Assembly: GCA_033032175.1 (NCBI GenBank)
Contig: CM065332.1
Span: forward strand, 1,907,501 to 1,971,500
DNA: 64,000 nucleotides
From: Saturnia japonica
Taxonomy: Eukaryota > Arthropoda > Insecta > Lepidoptera > Saturniidae
Direction of reading: 5' to 3'
Part shown: positions 10,934-22,202 of the stretch, piece by piece
Layout of the letters: the number at the start of each line of letters is the position of its first letter
Position numbering within the stretch: position 1 is the stretch's first letter
Position numbers and translations under genes: made by a program
Notes under the pieces: generated by a model
What the model saw: the letters and a program-made list of their open reading frames with translations, nothing else
Database searches by the model: none
What the model was told of the DNA's origin: nothing

Positions 10934-12849
10934 TTTCTTTATAAGAATCACGACAAAACATTCTCAACCGCGACTATTTTGACAACTGTGGTGCTTTTAG
11001 CTCCAAAAGCGGTTAAACGATAGAGATAGAAAATCCATAGCGTTCTCTCTTTTGCTCTTCATATTTATTGTATTCCACTGTTTCAGTTCTTGATCCCAAA
11101 CTCTTTTAATTATACCCTGTGCGTTATAATAAGCACTGTGACGATTTAACCTGATTTTTCATCTTTTTTTGTCAGATGCATACAGGAAAACAAATAATGT
11201 AAACGAAAACAAACAGGTATAGTTACTAAAAGATTTAAACATAATAGACATAATTTTAACAATATAAATTGTAATATCTTACAAATCGATGTCGACTTGG
11301 CCGCGATCCACAAAACAGCTTCTGCGGTAAAAACAAACGAGATAGAACTATAAATTTGTAAACCCATCTCTTTCTAGAAGTATGGCTGTTTGTTTTCAAC
11401 TATTTCCAATGCTGACTGCATCCGTATGCGTCTTCCCGAGACATTAATGTTGATGGGATGTAAAAATTCCAAGTTGATCGAAAGAACGGAGTAAATTGGA
11501 TGCGTGCCAATATTTTTAGATTTTTCGCAATAGACAATGACTCATGCGGACGCTAGATGTTTTTCATTTTGCTTCGATAAGTATTGAAGGTGAAGTTTTT
11601 GTATTTGCAAGGTATAAGAAATAGTAATGCGCCATCCGTACATTCAGCCAGAAGACGTTAACTGCACAACATAGGCCTCCGCCAAATATCACCAAAACGA
11701 ACAGTCCTATACTACTCGCATCGAGCAGATTTTCACCACCTTCACAAGGTTGTCGGTCCACCTTTTAGTGGAAATTGAATTCCTCATTGCATCTTCCATT
11801 ACATTAAAAGTTTCATGACAAATGTCCATGTAACTCTCGTAAAGATCGGAGACTACATTTGAAGTTATTATTGTCTTTGTTTACCTGGGGCAAGCTATCC
11901 ATTTAGGCAAGTAGAGGGCTGCCGTCAAACTGGCTTTCCCCGGATTTGTCCTAGTTTGAAAAGCGTCCGAGGCGTCCGGACGGTTATAAAAGTGTCCGGG
12001 TAAAACTCAAAAACCACACCACTTTTGTGTCCAGATAAAATCGGGTTAATTGATTAGTAAACAAATAAAAGAAATTATATTTACAAACCAGCTGTTATAG
12101 TTTTTCCGAATTGACTTTCATTTACGCGGAACATCAGCTATCTGCCAGTGAAATCACAGACATTTTTTTGTCATAACTATCTTAAATAATTTAATATGCA
12201 TTTAGTAAAAAGTTATTATTTTGACATTTCAAATTAAATTTTATTGAAATTTGACACTTCAATGTTATTTATTTGTATAGATATAAGCCAATTTAACTGG
12301 ATGACTTATTATTGATTGATAATGATATGATTAAAATATTAATTAGCATAACTTTGCCATCATAGACAAATTTTATTTTTATTAAATTGAAGCCAAATAA
12401 AAGATATTCACTAATTACTTTACTTACTAGAGAATACCTTAGAATGTGTCTATAGTTTATTATACTATTAATATTTCTTTATTTTCTCGATGACAGTTCT
12501 AGTTTGATAGTTGTAGTGTTGTGACCAAATAAATAATGATATCGATCGCTTATATTTTATTATATTATGAACAAAGACAAATACAACAAAAACATTCAAA
12601 TATATTTTTTCAAGGTAGGAACACTCATTGGCCCACCGCCATTTTGTGTTTGTTTTAATCAGTCACTCGCAACAAGACAGTCGTGATAGTCACTACATTT
12701 CTGTTCGCTGAGTTTTTTCACATTATCCATACGTTACGTTGTGTATTTTGTGTTCCTCCGTGTTGATTGCTGCCCAGCTGTAAAATATCAAAATGCCGAA
12801 ATGATCTGTTCTGAAAAGGCAGGCGGAAAGAACTGGTGATCAAGGTTCG
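10934..12849. other. Intergenic DNA, no host gene recognised
   Basis: Open frames at 11146-11367 and 11564-11761 have no recognisable domain. A fragment of repeat family beta lies at 12130-12265 (acatcagctatctgccagtg ... gttattttgacatttca). Nothing at 12500-12780 could be identified as the left terminal repeat of the transposase pseudogene that follows. Confidence 0.45.
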
Positions 12850-14123
12850 TAATTAGTTTGAAGCAGAGTATCAAAATGGTGGTGCGCTATTACCACTGTC
12901 CACTGTCGCAAGTACGAGAGCGTGTTGCGGCCGCATTAGAATTAGTGGACCTACTGTTTCAAAAATTACTACCGAAGCTTACGGTACAAGCGGCATGCAG
13001 GAAAATAAGCGTCGTACGCCGAAGAAAAAACGCCAACCACGTCGTGTGACATCGGTTGACAACTTCGACGCTGATGCTATTCGCCGTCATATATATATCA
13101 CTATTACTTGCGCAAAGAAATTCCAACACATAAAAAACTTGTTGTTTCTTTACGTGAATGTGGTTTTTTCCTTGGCCAAAAATCGTCATTAAGCTTGGTT
13201 ATGAACGAAATTGGATTTTATTATAAAAAATCGGACAAACGTAAAATATTGATGGAGCGTCACGACATTGCTATGGCTCGCTGCGAATTTTTGAACGAAG
13301 CCAAAAAGATATCAGATTGGTCAAATGTTATTTTCAATTATGAGACTTGGTTAAATGTAAACCACATAGTATCTAAGAACTGGACTGACGACACCGCCGC
13401 TTCTACTAGTTCAGTGCCAATGGGAAAAGGGGAAGGCCTTATCATATGCCATGTAGGGTCTACGAAGGGATTCGTGTCTGATGCTTTACTGGCCCTAAAA
13501 TCCAAGAAAACAGTGGATTACCACGAAGAAATTAACGCAGAGATTTACGAAGGATGATTTAAAGAAATGGTGCAATCTCTGGAAGAATCGTCCATAATTA
13601 TTATGGACAACGCTACATATCACTCCAGACAAATTGATAAAATGCCGACGCATTCTAATAAAAAGCAAGAGATAATTGACTGGCTCCAACGTCATGGCGA
13701 AAATGTGGATAGTACTTTATTAAAAGTACAATTAGTGAATATTTTAAAATCGAAAAAAGCCTCTCTAAAAGATATGTTATCGACGAAATAGTTGCCGAAT
13801 GTGGTCATTGGGTTCTTCGACTTCCGCCGTATCATTGCCAGTACAATGCTGTAGAACTAATATGGGCACAAATCAAAGGACACGACGCTCGAAACAATAC
13901 CCATCCCCCTTTTACGGCAAACAAAATGTTAGATTTATTAAAAAATGCATGTGCGGAAGTAACTGCCGAAAACTGGAAAAAATTTATTAGAACAACCCAA
14001 AATATTATAGCGTCAGATTGGGAAATTCATGTGGCATTCGATAATATACAAGTACAGGAACTTATAATAAATGTTGGGGAGAGCTCATCGAGTGACAGTG
14101 ACGATTCATCAGATTTTGATTAA
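12850..14123 (+). pseudogene. Broken IS630/Tc1/mariner-type transposase, D-E spacing 82
   Basis: Fragments in three frames form one DDE transposase. An HTH-like part (RERVAAA, then ISGPTVSKITTEA after a shift) is followed by DADAIRRHIY, then LRKEIPTHKKLVVSL ... GFYYKKSDKRKILMERHDIA. The catalytic region has NYETWLNVNH where the family has DETW, so the first Asp is Tyr. Next come KGEGLIICHVGSTKGF, an in-frame TGA at 13555, IIMDNATYHS with the second acidic residue, a one-base frameshift near 13765, and YHCQYNAVELIWAQIKG with the final Glu. Allowing for the shift, 82 residues separate that Asp and Glu, the spacing I associate with the DD82E (Sailor-like) group. The C-terminus is acidic (SSSDSDDSSDFD), with AATAAA signals just after the stop. 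No TIRs found. Inactive. Confidence 0.75.
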
Positions 14124-14126
14124 AAT

Positions 14127-14640
14127 AAATAAATAAAGATTACCTGTCGTTATAATTATTTCGTTTCATTGTCGAGAACCTACCTATACCTACTTATTTT
14201 ACAACAGATTCGAAAATTTTGAAGATGTTGGCATTATCAACCAATAATTAATACGTGTAACATCTTCTAATTAAATATAATATTAGTTAATAAATTTGTA
14301 CATAAGTATCCGGCAGTAGTTTAGTTTCTTATATTTTGTAAAAAAAATATCGGGTTTCTTATCGTGTTACGTTTATCGATATAGCTCCATCCCTATCAGT
14401 TTCACCGACTCTGGTATAATCTTGTACGTGTGTAAACGTCATATTTTTATAAAATAATGTATACATAATGTAAAAAAGACGCACGTCCAAGTTTTCACAG
14501 GAGCTTTCGTCGAGAAAATAAAGAAATGGAAAAGGTATAACTATTAGTTACGTAGGTTTTTTTGCGATACTTAATTTTTGTTTTGCTGTTTTAGCGTTCT
14601 ATGTTGTTTAAATGAATAAAAATAATTTTGTTAGTACACC
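14127..14640. other. Flank of transposase pseudogene, nothing recognised
   Basis: AT-rich, no open frame of note. I searched for a terminal inverted repeat matching the region upstream of 12780 and saw none. Confidence 0.45.
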
Positions 14641-14960
14641 CTGCTGAGTTGGGGTGCAAGGGGTGTCGAAAGGTAACCTCACCTGAACGTGATGCACCCT
14701 GCTGAGCAACAAACGAGGAAATAGCGATAGCGGGGTGGTAGAGCTGTACAGCCAGACTGGGTCGCGACCACCGTGTATGTGGTGCACAAGTGCGTCATAG
14801 TGACTCGCTTTTACGACAACTTTCGGGATCAGCCTGTGCATATCCGGTTAAATTTATACAGTCCCGCATAACAGCGGTGACTGTCGATGGATTACAACCT
14901 CACGGTGGTCGCCGTTGTGTTTAGATTGTACTGTGCTTACCATCAGGGACAGTGCCGTAA
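14641..14960. repeat. GC-rich repeat fragment joined to a hairpin repeat
   Basis: Positions 14641-14840 are GC-richer, with a doubled caccctgctgag phrase (near 14637 and 14694). I do not recognise the source. Positions 14862-14960 carry the hairpin repeat also found at 5242-5325: aacagcggtgac pairs with gtcgccgttgt and is followed by ttaccatcagggacagt. Confidence 0.4.
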
Positions 14961-15361
14961 ATATTCCGATCAACCATAAAAACAAAAGTAAAAAAGAGGT
15001 TTTTTTGTTTAAGAAGTCCGGGGAAAAGCTCTATTTTTTCTCAAATGTCTGGGGATTTACAATGTATTAAACGGGCGCGGCGCGGCTTTAACAATTTAGG
15101 TAATGTTAGCCCTAAACCCAACTTCCAGAAAGAGATGTATCGTCGAATCCAGTTCAGTTGAGCTAGGATTGAGGCGTATTTATCGGAACAGGTTAAAATA
15201 ACAGATATTTACAAGTAACAGTTTGGAACTGTTATCTGTTATCAGAAAAAGCTGTTAATGAATACTAGGTACAACCTGTTCCACATACTAGTGAGGCGTA
15301 TTTATAGGAACAGATACAAAGTAACAGGTGTTTCAGAAAATAGCTCGGAACTGTTACGTCT
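14961..15361. other. Intergenic DNA, nothing recognised
   Basis: No coding signal. The phrase gaggcgtatttat.ggaacag occurs twice (15171 and 15292), each followed by a pair of gttac-rich inverted bits, suggesting a small local duplication. Confidence 0.4.
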
Positions 15362-15460
15362 AAAATGAATGACACTAACACTTTGCTCGACCTGGGAATC
15401 GAACCCAGGACCTCAAACATAGCGGTCGCGCTTACGACTAATAGGCTAATGAGGCAGTTA
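15362..15460 (-). repeat. tRNA-derived SINE, family 1, truncated copy
   Basis: On the - strand the tRNA-like head is clear: ttagcctattagtcgtaagc (A box) and cctgggttcgattcccaggt (B box with its own stem). It stops soon after ctttgctc/acactaac, so the body is missing. Fuller copies lie at 21270-21540, 38195-38400 and 46575-46825. Confidence 0.6.
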
Positions 15461-15890
15461 GATATAATAGTACAACACAAAAACAACAACAACTGTCAAC
15501 TGCCGAGAGAATAGTAATCCATCACCAGTGGTTAATGTCATGCTGACCTACAATCCAGTATATCAACTGGATATTAACTGCTCGATCCCGAAACGCGACA
15601 AATCAAAAAACAATTACTGTGTCTACTTTATTTCCAAGTGCATGACGGTGCAGTCGTATTTTCACTACAGCTGGATTAACAGAATGTGGTGTTTATTCCA
15701 GCAGCGAATGCCCCATCAGCCCAGCTTTGGTAGGGCGTAGAGTGAAGCCCCAAGATCAGCGAGCCTCCGAGGCAGACACCAGATGATCGGCTCATTTTGG
15801 AACTTGTGCCGCGCGTGCCCTTCCATGCCAGTTGACAAGGTAAGACACTTAGTTAATTATTACTGGTGTAGTATCATAGATTTAATATAA
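15461..15890. other. Intergenic DNA, nothing recognised
   Basis: The open frame at 15528-15740 has no recognisable domain. Slightly GC-richer sequence at 15700-15830 has no splice or repeat evidence. Confidence 0.4.
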
Positions 15891-16244
15891 CTATCGGTCG
15901 CTCAATGGTCGAAATTCGACCAGCGACTTTTTAATCATAGACTATTTTCTGTTTGACATTTGCAGTTATGAATCTAAACAATGAATATTATATCACATGC
16001 TGTCACTTTTCATTGAGTGACAATGTCAATATTTTGGGGGGGGTCTAATTTCAATGGCACTGGTCAGGTTAGAATTCGCAGTATTAATTTATTTTATTTA
16101 ATAACAGATATTATAGATAAATTTTAGCTTTCTGCACTCCTTCTCCATAAAAACTTTAATCGAGCCAAATCCCACAGTCTTCCGTACACGCGATACGCTT
16201 AAAAAGGGGTAAAATTTTTTTTGCTTCACGTATTAATGTAATGA
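15891..16244 (-). mobile_element. Non-autonomous Helitron, family epsilon, copy 1
   Basis: On the - strand it starts TCATTACATTAATACGTGAA and ends with a hairpin (ggtcgaatttcgacc) plus GACCGATAG, a one-base decay of the CTAG end seen in other copies. About 354 bp, no coding. Homologous over its length to 17462-17818, 62741-63099, the split copy 57936-59642 and the truncated 49024-49226. Confidence 0.65.
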
Positions 16245-16645
16245 TGTAGATCGGCAACTCGAAAGAGCAAGAGCATAGTATACACTTATGTTAGAACGAG
16301 ATAGGGATACGAGACCATTTTTATACGTGTTATAGGCCTGCATGAATCGTTTTCAAAACAATTCCTGCTTATTTTTGTACAATATAATTCAATGTTTCGT
16401 TTATTGTTCAATTATTATACTTACGTGTACTCCTCGTATTTATTTATTTATTGTCACATCAACGACACTTTTACAAAATATTACAATAACAAATACATCA
16501 CAAGTTGAGAACTGTGTGAAGTATCTTTACAGCAACAAAAACAAATTACAAATATCAATATCGCTATAAAGCATTATAAAGAGCAATGAAATATCTTAAT
16601 ATCAAAATTATTATATTAAAAAGTATAATAGGCACACATTGGTGT
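16245..16645. other. Intergenic DNA, nothing recognised
   Basis: The open frame at 16342-16569 has no recognisable domain; AT-rich. Confidence 0.45.
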
Positions 16646-16765
16646 ATTCGTTGTTGATCGATTTACCTTCATCGAAAGCTCAGGCTAACTTGAAGGGATT
16701 CGAACGTACGACGATCGACACTATCTCCGTACACGCTACTACTAAGCCATCATTTAGAATCTTTC
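16646..16765 (-). repeat. tRNA-derived SINE, family 2, head fragment
   Basis: On the - strand an A-box-like gcttagtagtagcgtgtacg is followed by a B-box-like acgttcgaatccct, and then ggtaaatcgatc. Truncated relative to 5728-5960. Confidence 0.5.
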
Positions 16766-17461
16766 ACCTTCCAAGTTTACCTAGATATGTGTTAATTTTT
16801 TTGCAAGAAACCGGATAGAAGTTCGGTTCGCCAAGATATTATTAATATTTATATGGTGAATTATCGATCGTGAACTCTGAGGTGGAATGAATTTTTTATG
16901 CCGACCGAAACTTAAGACGTTATACGGCTTCCTTGAACAGTTGACTGGATTAGATTTTAGGTCAATACACTGTTTACTTTTATAAACCAACTAGCTGATG
17001 TTGTTGGATTGTTTTATGCTTACGAATAGGTACAGTGCAGTGTCTTTGCCATGCTACGATATAGAATAGCTTATGCCTGCAGGTCTGCACGAATTTATCA
17101 CAGAGTAATTTCTTCATTTCGTATAATTTTTAATCATATTTTATTATTTCTGTAAGTATTATTGACTATTATTATAGCCTACCAATTAAGGAATGATATA
17201 AGTATAAGTCTCAGACCAAAAGATTAATACTCTTGGTCTTAAGCATAATTCTTACCTAAAGACATTTCTTTTAGCGAATCAATTGAAGAATGACATAAAT
17301 TTCCCGTGTACAAAATTTTATTAAAATTGGTCTAGCCGTTTTTGAATTAATTCAAAAATTACAGACAGATAGACAATATTTAAATATTTTATTCAAAATA
17401 GATATGTATCAAAAAATTTGGAAAAAAGTTACACGTATAGTTAACTACAAATTTATAAATA
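16766..17461. other. Intergenic DNA, nothing recognised
   Basis: AT-rich; the open frame at 16781-16990 (- strand) has no recognisable domain. Confidence 0.45.
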
Positions 17462-17818
17462 CTAGCGGTCGCCCTAAAGTCGAAATTCGACCAGCGACTT
17501 TTTGATCATAGACTATTTTCTGTTTGACATTTGAAGTATTCATGAACCTAAACAATGAGTATTATCTACATCACTTGCTGTCACTTTGCGTTGAGTGACA
17601 ATGTCAATATTTTGGGGGGGTCTAAGTTCAATGGCACTAGTCAGTTTAGGATTCGCAGTATTAATTTAATATATTAGTAACAGGTATTATAGATAAATAT
17701 TAGCTTTCTGCGCTCCTTCTCTATATAAACTTTAACCATGCCAAATATCACAGTCTTCCGTGCACGTAATACGCTTAAAAGGGGTACAAAGTTTTTGCTT
17801 CACGTATTAATATAATGA
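17462..17818 (-). mobile_element. Non-autonomous Helitron, family epsilon, copy 2
   Basis: The - strand reads TCATTATATTAATACGTGAA at the start and CTAG at the end (17462-17465), with the 3' hairpin gtcgaatttcgac upstream of it. The flanking bases are A before TC and T after CTAG, the A^T insertion pattern of Helitrons, and there is no target-site duplication. Length 357 bp, no coding. Confidence 0.7.
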
Positions 17819-19532
17819 TAATAAATAACTTAAAACTATAGCCAAGTTCAGTTCAAAAAGCAGATTTTTAAAGACTATATTTAACTTATTTCATTACGTT
17901 TTCATGAACGCTTTACTTATTTAATTTTGAACCTTTTTTAAATTGATATACTCAAATGTCCATCATGTGGATGAAAAGAATCTGTGACCTTAGGCTTGAC
18001 CTTTGGTTTTTATTAAAAACACTACTACCACTATACCAGGACCCTCGATCATGTTATTACTATCATTGTAAAGTTTTAAACCCGTAATCTAAAAGGAATT
18101 GAAACAAAGAAACTAAAGAAAGCATATTTTTTGAATATTTGAAATACCAAAAATCAATACCGGAAAATTCTGGTCGAATAATTTCGCAACCCGAATTCAC
18201 CAATACGGATAACCAATAAAACGTGACCTCACAAGATCGTGATTGGTCGGTCCGTCGCCGCGTTATAATATCGCTCGCCTATTGGTCTTCAGCGGAGGTC
18301 GGAGACCTCGTCTGGCATATTTCGCCTTGAACTTTTGACGTTTGAATAGTTTCCCTATCACCACCTTGCGCTGCGGTTATTTTCACACCGAAGCCTCTTT
18401 TCTCGGAACATGGTTTCAATAAATACCTACGTGATAGATTATCCATTTAACCGGATAATGAGTGTCACGTATAAACCGGATCGATATCGCCCGGTCCGTA
18501 ATAACTGGGACATCGTACAAAAATTTTTTGTTCAATATATTTAAAGAGTTATTATAATGGATGAAAATTAATATGAAAGCATAATAACTTTCGAAGAGAA
18601 AATATCAATACCGTTATTTAAGGGGTCTTGATAACAAAATAAAACTATAAATACCCATTTCTAGTCCGTCGCGTCGTACTAATCGAGTGATTTGGACCGA
18701 CAAAATATCGATTCGATAACCGTAGTTTTTATCAACGATTTTTTCGAAAATCACCTACATTTACTGATTCAAATTGGTAACACTATTGGCTGATGGCGAT
18801 GGAATAGGATCTTGTATTACCAATGTATATGAGGAAAATATTGATATCTCTGCGTTTATAATCGCCAACATTCCGAAGCCTTCCTTTTAGAAGAGGCCTC
18901 AGCCATGTAGTGAGACTCTTGCAGGCTGATATTATAATTCGCGATTCGTTTATAGAATTCGTTTTTATTTATTTCGAATATTTATTTATTATCGCACATC
19001 TCAACTATTCCAAATTATTCGCAAACACATTCACAGATATTTACTAGTCATGTTTAAAAGATTAGTTCGGATAAACAAACAATATTATTAAAAAGAAACA
19101 AAACCCGACTGCAACAAAAACGCTTAAGAAAAAATTTTTTTTTTCTATTTTTGCTTTTTATTTGATTCCCAGACTTCGTACTTAAATACTATATAGACTA
19201 TACCACTCCCTCAATTAAGACGAACATGACGACACCTCGTATGTTAAAGTCCATCTAGCCGTTTAGGCTAGAGAGCGTGCCAAAAATTAAACATACATAC
19301 ATACGCTCGAAAAAAATAACCCTCCTTTTTCGCATTCGGGTAAAAATGGATATCCAATAACCGGTATTAGGTACGATATTCGCCCGTTTTCCCCATATTC
19401 AGATAAATAAGAATGACTCCGCTATAAAATTTCCCCATATTCAGATAAAAATGACTCGACTATAAAACGTTGTACCGGGAAAAGGTTTTGTCATACCGTA
19501 ATCCCAACTCAGAGCAAATGACGTATAACAAA
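17819..19532. other. Intergenic DNA; CCAAT-box cluster, no gene recognised
   Basis: No convincing exon. Positions 18205-18290 hold three CCAAT/ATTGG motifs (accaataaaa, gattggtcgg, ctattggtctt) in a GC-richer stretch, compatible with a promoter or with repeat DNA. Positions 19230-19345 carry a repeat end with ctagccgtttaggctagaga and catacatacatacgctcgaa, a motif I recall from moth SINE/LINE tails. Confidence 0.4.
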
Positions 19533-19850
19533 CTAGCGGTGCCCCGCGGTTTCGCGCGGGTTTATTACGTAGTAATTATTTTCGTCTCGTAATTTTACTT
19601 TTACTCATGTTGTAATTTCATATAGGATATTAATTGAGAAACAAAATATTCTATCCGTTCAGAATTTCATCAAAATGGGAGATAAAAAAATTAAAAGTTG
19701 CTAGAAAGTCATAGAAATGTATACATATATGGAACAAATATCTTTATTTACTCTTTGAATAAAGATATTACTAAAACGGAAAAAAAACTCATTTTTAAAT
19801 TGCTTCTTATGTTTAAACTACCTACTCTAAGACAGCGAATATTCTAGTTA
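19533..19850 (-). mobile_element. Helitron-like end, degraded body
   Basis: On the - strand the element ends with ccgcgcgaaaccgcggggca followed by ccgCTAG and then T. This is a GC hairpin just before CTAG with a T flank, as expected for a Helitron 3' end. The body to about 19850 is AT-rich, and I cannot place its 5' end. Confidence 0.4.
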
Positions 19851-20279
19851 AGTACCTATGCTTTTAAATTTCATTCGTATAACGTTTTGTTTAGGTTTCA
19901 TTTGTGCTAAGTATTTTGTTTTTTGTATTATTAAATATCTTTAACTCTCTTTAGTTTAACCTAAGTAACTTTGTGATTATGCTAAGTAATTTTTAACTGG
20001 TTCCTCGCGATACAAGCGAAGTATAGTGCGGGGAAGCCTGCCAATATTGTTACAAACTATAAATGAAGATATGCCTACCTCTTTTGTCGCGTTTAGTAGA
20101 GGGTCAATTTGAGATATGCGCGCGCCACATGTAACGGAAGTGCGACATTATGAAGCTAGCTATTAGTCTATGATACATACATAAACGACGCCTCTTCCCC
20201 AATGGGATAGGCAGAGATATAGGAGTAGAGGGATAGGAAGATTTCTGGGATAAACTGGGAAAACAATACAATTTATCCA
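19851..20279. other. Intergenic DNA with repeat scrap
   Basis: Nothing coding. A fragment at 20166-20235 (catacataaacgacgcctct, aatgggataggcagag) resembles the 3' part of SINE family 1. Confidence 0.4.
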
Positions 20280-20760
20280 ACACCAGCTAAGGTGGCGTTG
20301 AAGTATTACGTAACGCAATTTATGGGGAGGGGGTAAAACGTTACGATGCGTTGCAGTTTCGAACAAGGCGTTACGTAACATTGTTTTTTTTTTTTTTAAA
20401 TAAATAACGAGGTAATTAAAATTACCCAAGATCGAAACCCTTGTCGTTTGTTTTACGGGGAATCCCTCGACTATATGGCTGGAGTCAGTGTTATTAAAGT
20501 GTGTTCATACTGTAATATCCTCAAAACAGGGAGATTTGCATCATCAGCTGTTCTTAGCTTATAAAAGCTTTCATGCAGATTTGCTGCCCTTGGATGTTAC
20601 GTAACGTTTGGGGGGGGGGGGGGGTACAGAGCAATGTTACATGTTACGGTGCGTTACATGGTGGGGGAGGGAGCCTCAAAAGTCTTCTAAAAGTTCGTTA
20701 CGTAATACTTGAACACCTCCGAACCTTAGGGATCTCAAAACTGCATTGGTTGAAAAATGG
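20280..20760. repeat. Repeat with four TTACGTAA palindromes
   Basis: TTACGTAA cores lie at about 20306, 20371, 20597 and 20698. They are embedded in two similar GC-rich halves, each with a G-run (ggggagggggt; a run of about 16 G near 20610) and a cgttac.atgcgtt or gttacggtgcgttac phrase. This looks like two degraded copies or ends of a DNA transposon. The open frames here are composition artefacts. Confidence 0.4.
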
Positions 20761-21269
20761 AACCTAATGCTAAATTTTTTTATTGGCGATTCAATAAAAA
20801 GTATGCCCAGACGGATGCAAACAATTTTGACAGCGAGAGGAGGTAATACTAATTACTAATTGTATCACCCATTATGAAAAAAAAAACAGTCTTTAGAACA
20901 ATACTTAGTTTTCATTATGTTAGATCAAAACTCCTTTATAATACTGAACCTCTAAATATTTTTCGTTTAGTCTATTTCTTTTTTTTGTGTTGAGAAATGT
21001 TAATTTAATTAAAATTTGAGTGCATGTTCACACGCGGTAGAAGAAAAACTTCTCTTTCTCTCTATCTCTCTCTCTCTCCCTCTCTTTGTTTATATTTCAA
21101 GTACATTAAGAATAGACGAAGGATAGAGAAACTATACAGAAACGCATTCTATCTCATTCTATCACAGCCTAAAATCTATGTATACATTTATAGCTTTTCT
21201 TTTAATAAAATCCAATTCACACCGTTCCAAAAGAAGTTTCACTTTAATATATTCTATTCAATGAATTTT
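20761..21269. other. Intergenic DNA with CT microsatellite
   Basis: A (TC)n tract lies at about 21052-21085 and is the source of the Ser/Leu-rich open frame at 21024-21317, which I do not regard as a gene. Confidence 0.5.
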
Positions 21270-21540
21270 AAAAGTTATACATACATACCATCACGCCTGT
21301 ATTCCCCGAAGGGTTAGGCAGAGGTGTACTAATGTACACCCACAGTTCGTCGAGTATGTTTTTACGTCCCATGTAATAGGGGGCGAGCCTATTGCTATTA
21401 ATCGGGCACGAAACCAAACTCCGACCTGCTGCTGAGAATTTCATAGGACAAACCCAATAACACTTTGCTCGACCTGGGAATCGAAACCCAGGACCTCGAT
21501 CATAGCAGTCGCGCTTACGACCACTAGGCTAACGAGGCAG
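21270..21540 (-). repeat. tRNA-derived SINE, family 1, near-complete copy
   Basis: On the - strand it runs from the tRNA-like head (gcctcgttagcctagtggtc, then tgggtttcgattcccaggtc as B box) through a body with gcaggtcggagtttggtttc and acctctgcctaacccttcgg to a tail with catgatggtatgtatgta-like repeats. Full-length style, ~270 bp, no coding. The A and B boxes provide the pol III promoter of the family. Confidence 0.65.
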
Positions 21541-21998
21541 ATAAAGTTATATTGTACAAATAATAGTATTATCAGTTTAATTTGCCCCTTTTTTATTGCG
21601 ATCCTCTAAATATGCCCATGAGTGTAGTTAATATTATAAGTTATTATTATAGAAACATACATTATAATTGTAGGTTACATGGATGTATCGTTCAAAGAGT
21701 CAGCATATAATAACATTTAAAATTCAATAAATATTTTACCTTCTTTATTATCTTTTGCGCTTCTGTAGACTTTAATTGCTATATAAAATAGGTTTCACAT
21801 AAGACCAATCCTAAAGCTCCGAATATATAGTTTAGAATTATTACGCCTTTGCAAGTAACGAAAATTTTAATCAATTGTGTAAATATAATTTAATGTTTAA
21901 ATGAACATTATTTTAATTTTATAATACTTCATCAATTTGTTGGCACTCAGGGTTTTTGGAGTTGTTTTGTTGCTCCAAAAAAATATACCTATTTTAGG
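21541..21998. other. Intergenic DNA, nothing recognised
   Basis: AT-rich, no coding or repeat signal seen. Confidence 0.45.
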
Positions 21999-22202
21999 TC
22001 GCGTATAGACAGGGCGAATGAATGTAAATGAACGCGAACCAACGTGAATGAACATGAACGAAAGCGCTGAGTGAATGTAGCCGATTAACACCACACTCTG
22101 TGTTATGGCGTTCGCTGTTGCCTCCCACAGAGAGTACGGTGTTTATCAACCCCGCCCACTAAGAGCCTTTATTCTCGTTCTTTCGCCCTGTCTCTACGTG
22201 GT
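21999..22202. mobile_element. MITE with inverted ends
   Basis: The ends cgtatagacagggcgaa (left, about 22002-22018) and ttcgccctgtctctacg (right, about 22183-22199) are near-perfect inverted repeats about 200 bp apart. The interior has cgaacg/cgttcg-rich internal repeats and no coding. Superfamily unknown (hAT-like style). Confidence 0.45.

Noticed and set aside
18205..18290. Promoter call from three CCAAT motifs
   Set aside because: No start site or exon follows; short motifs alone are too weak.
21024..21317. 97-codon Ser/Leu-rich frame
   Set aside because: It reads through a CT microsatellite and AT-rich DNA.
21470..21540. Apparent tRNA gene (also near 15400, 38210, 46750)
   Set aside because: A and B boxes are present but there is no acceptor stem, and each continues into a shared SINE body.
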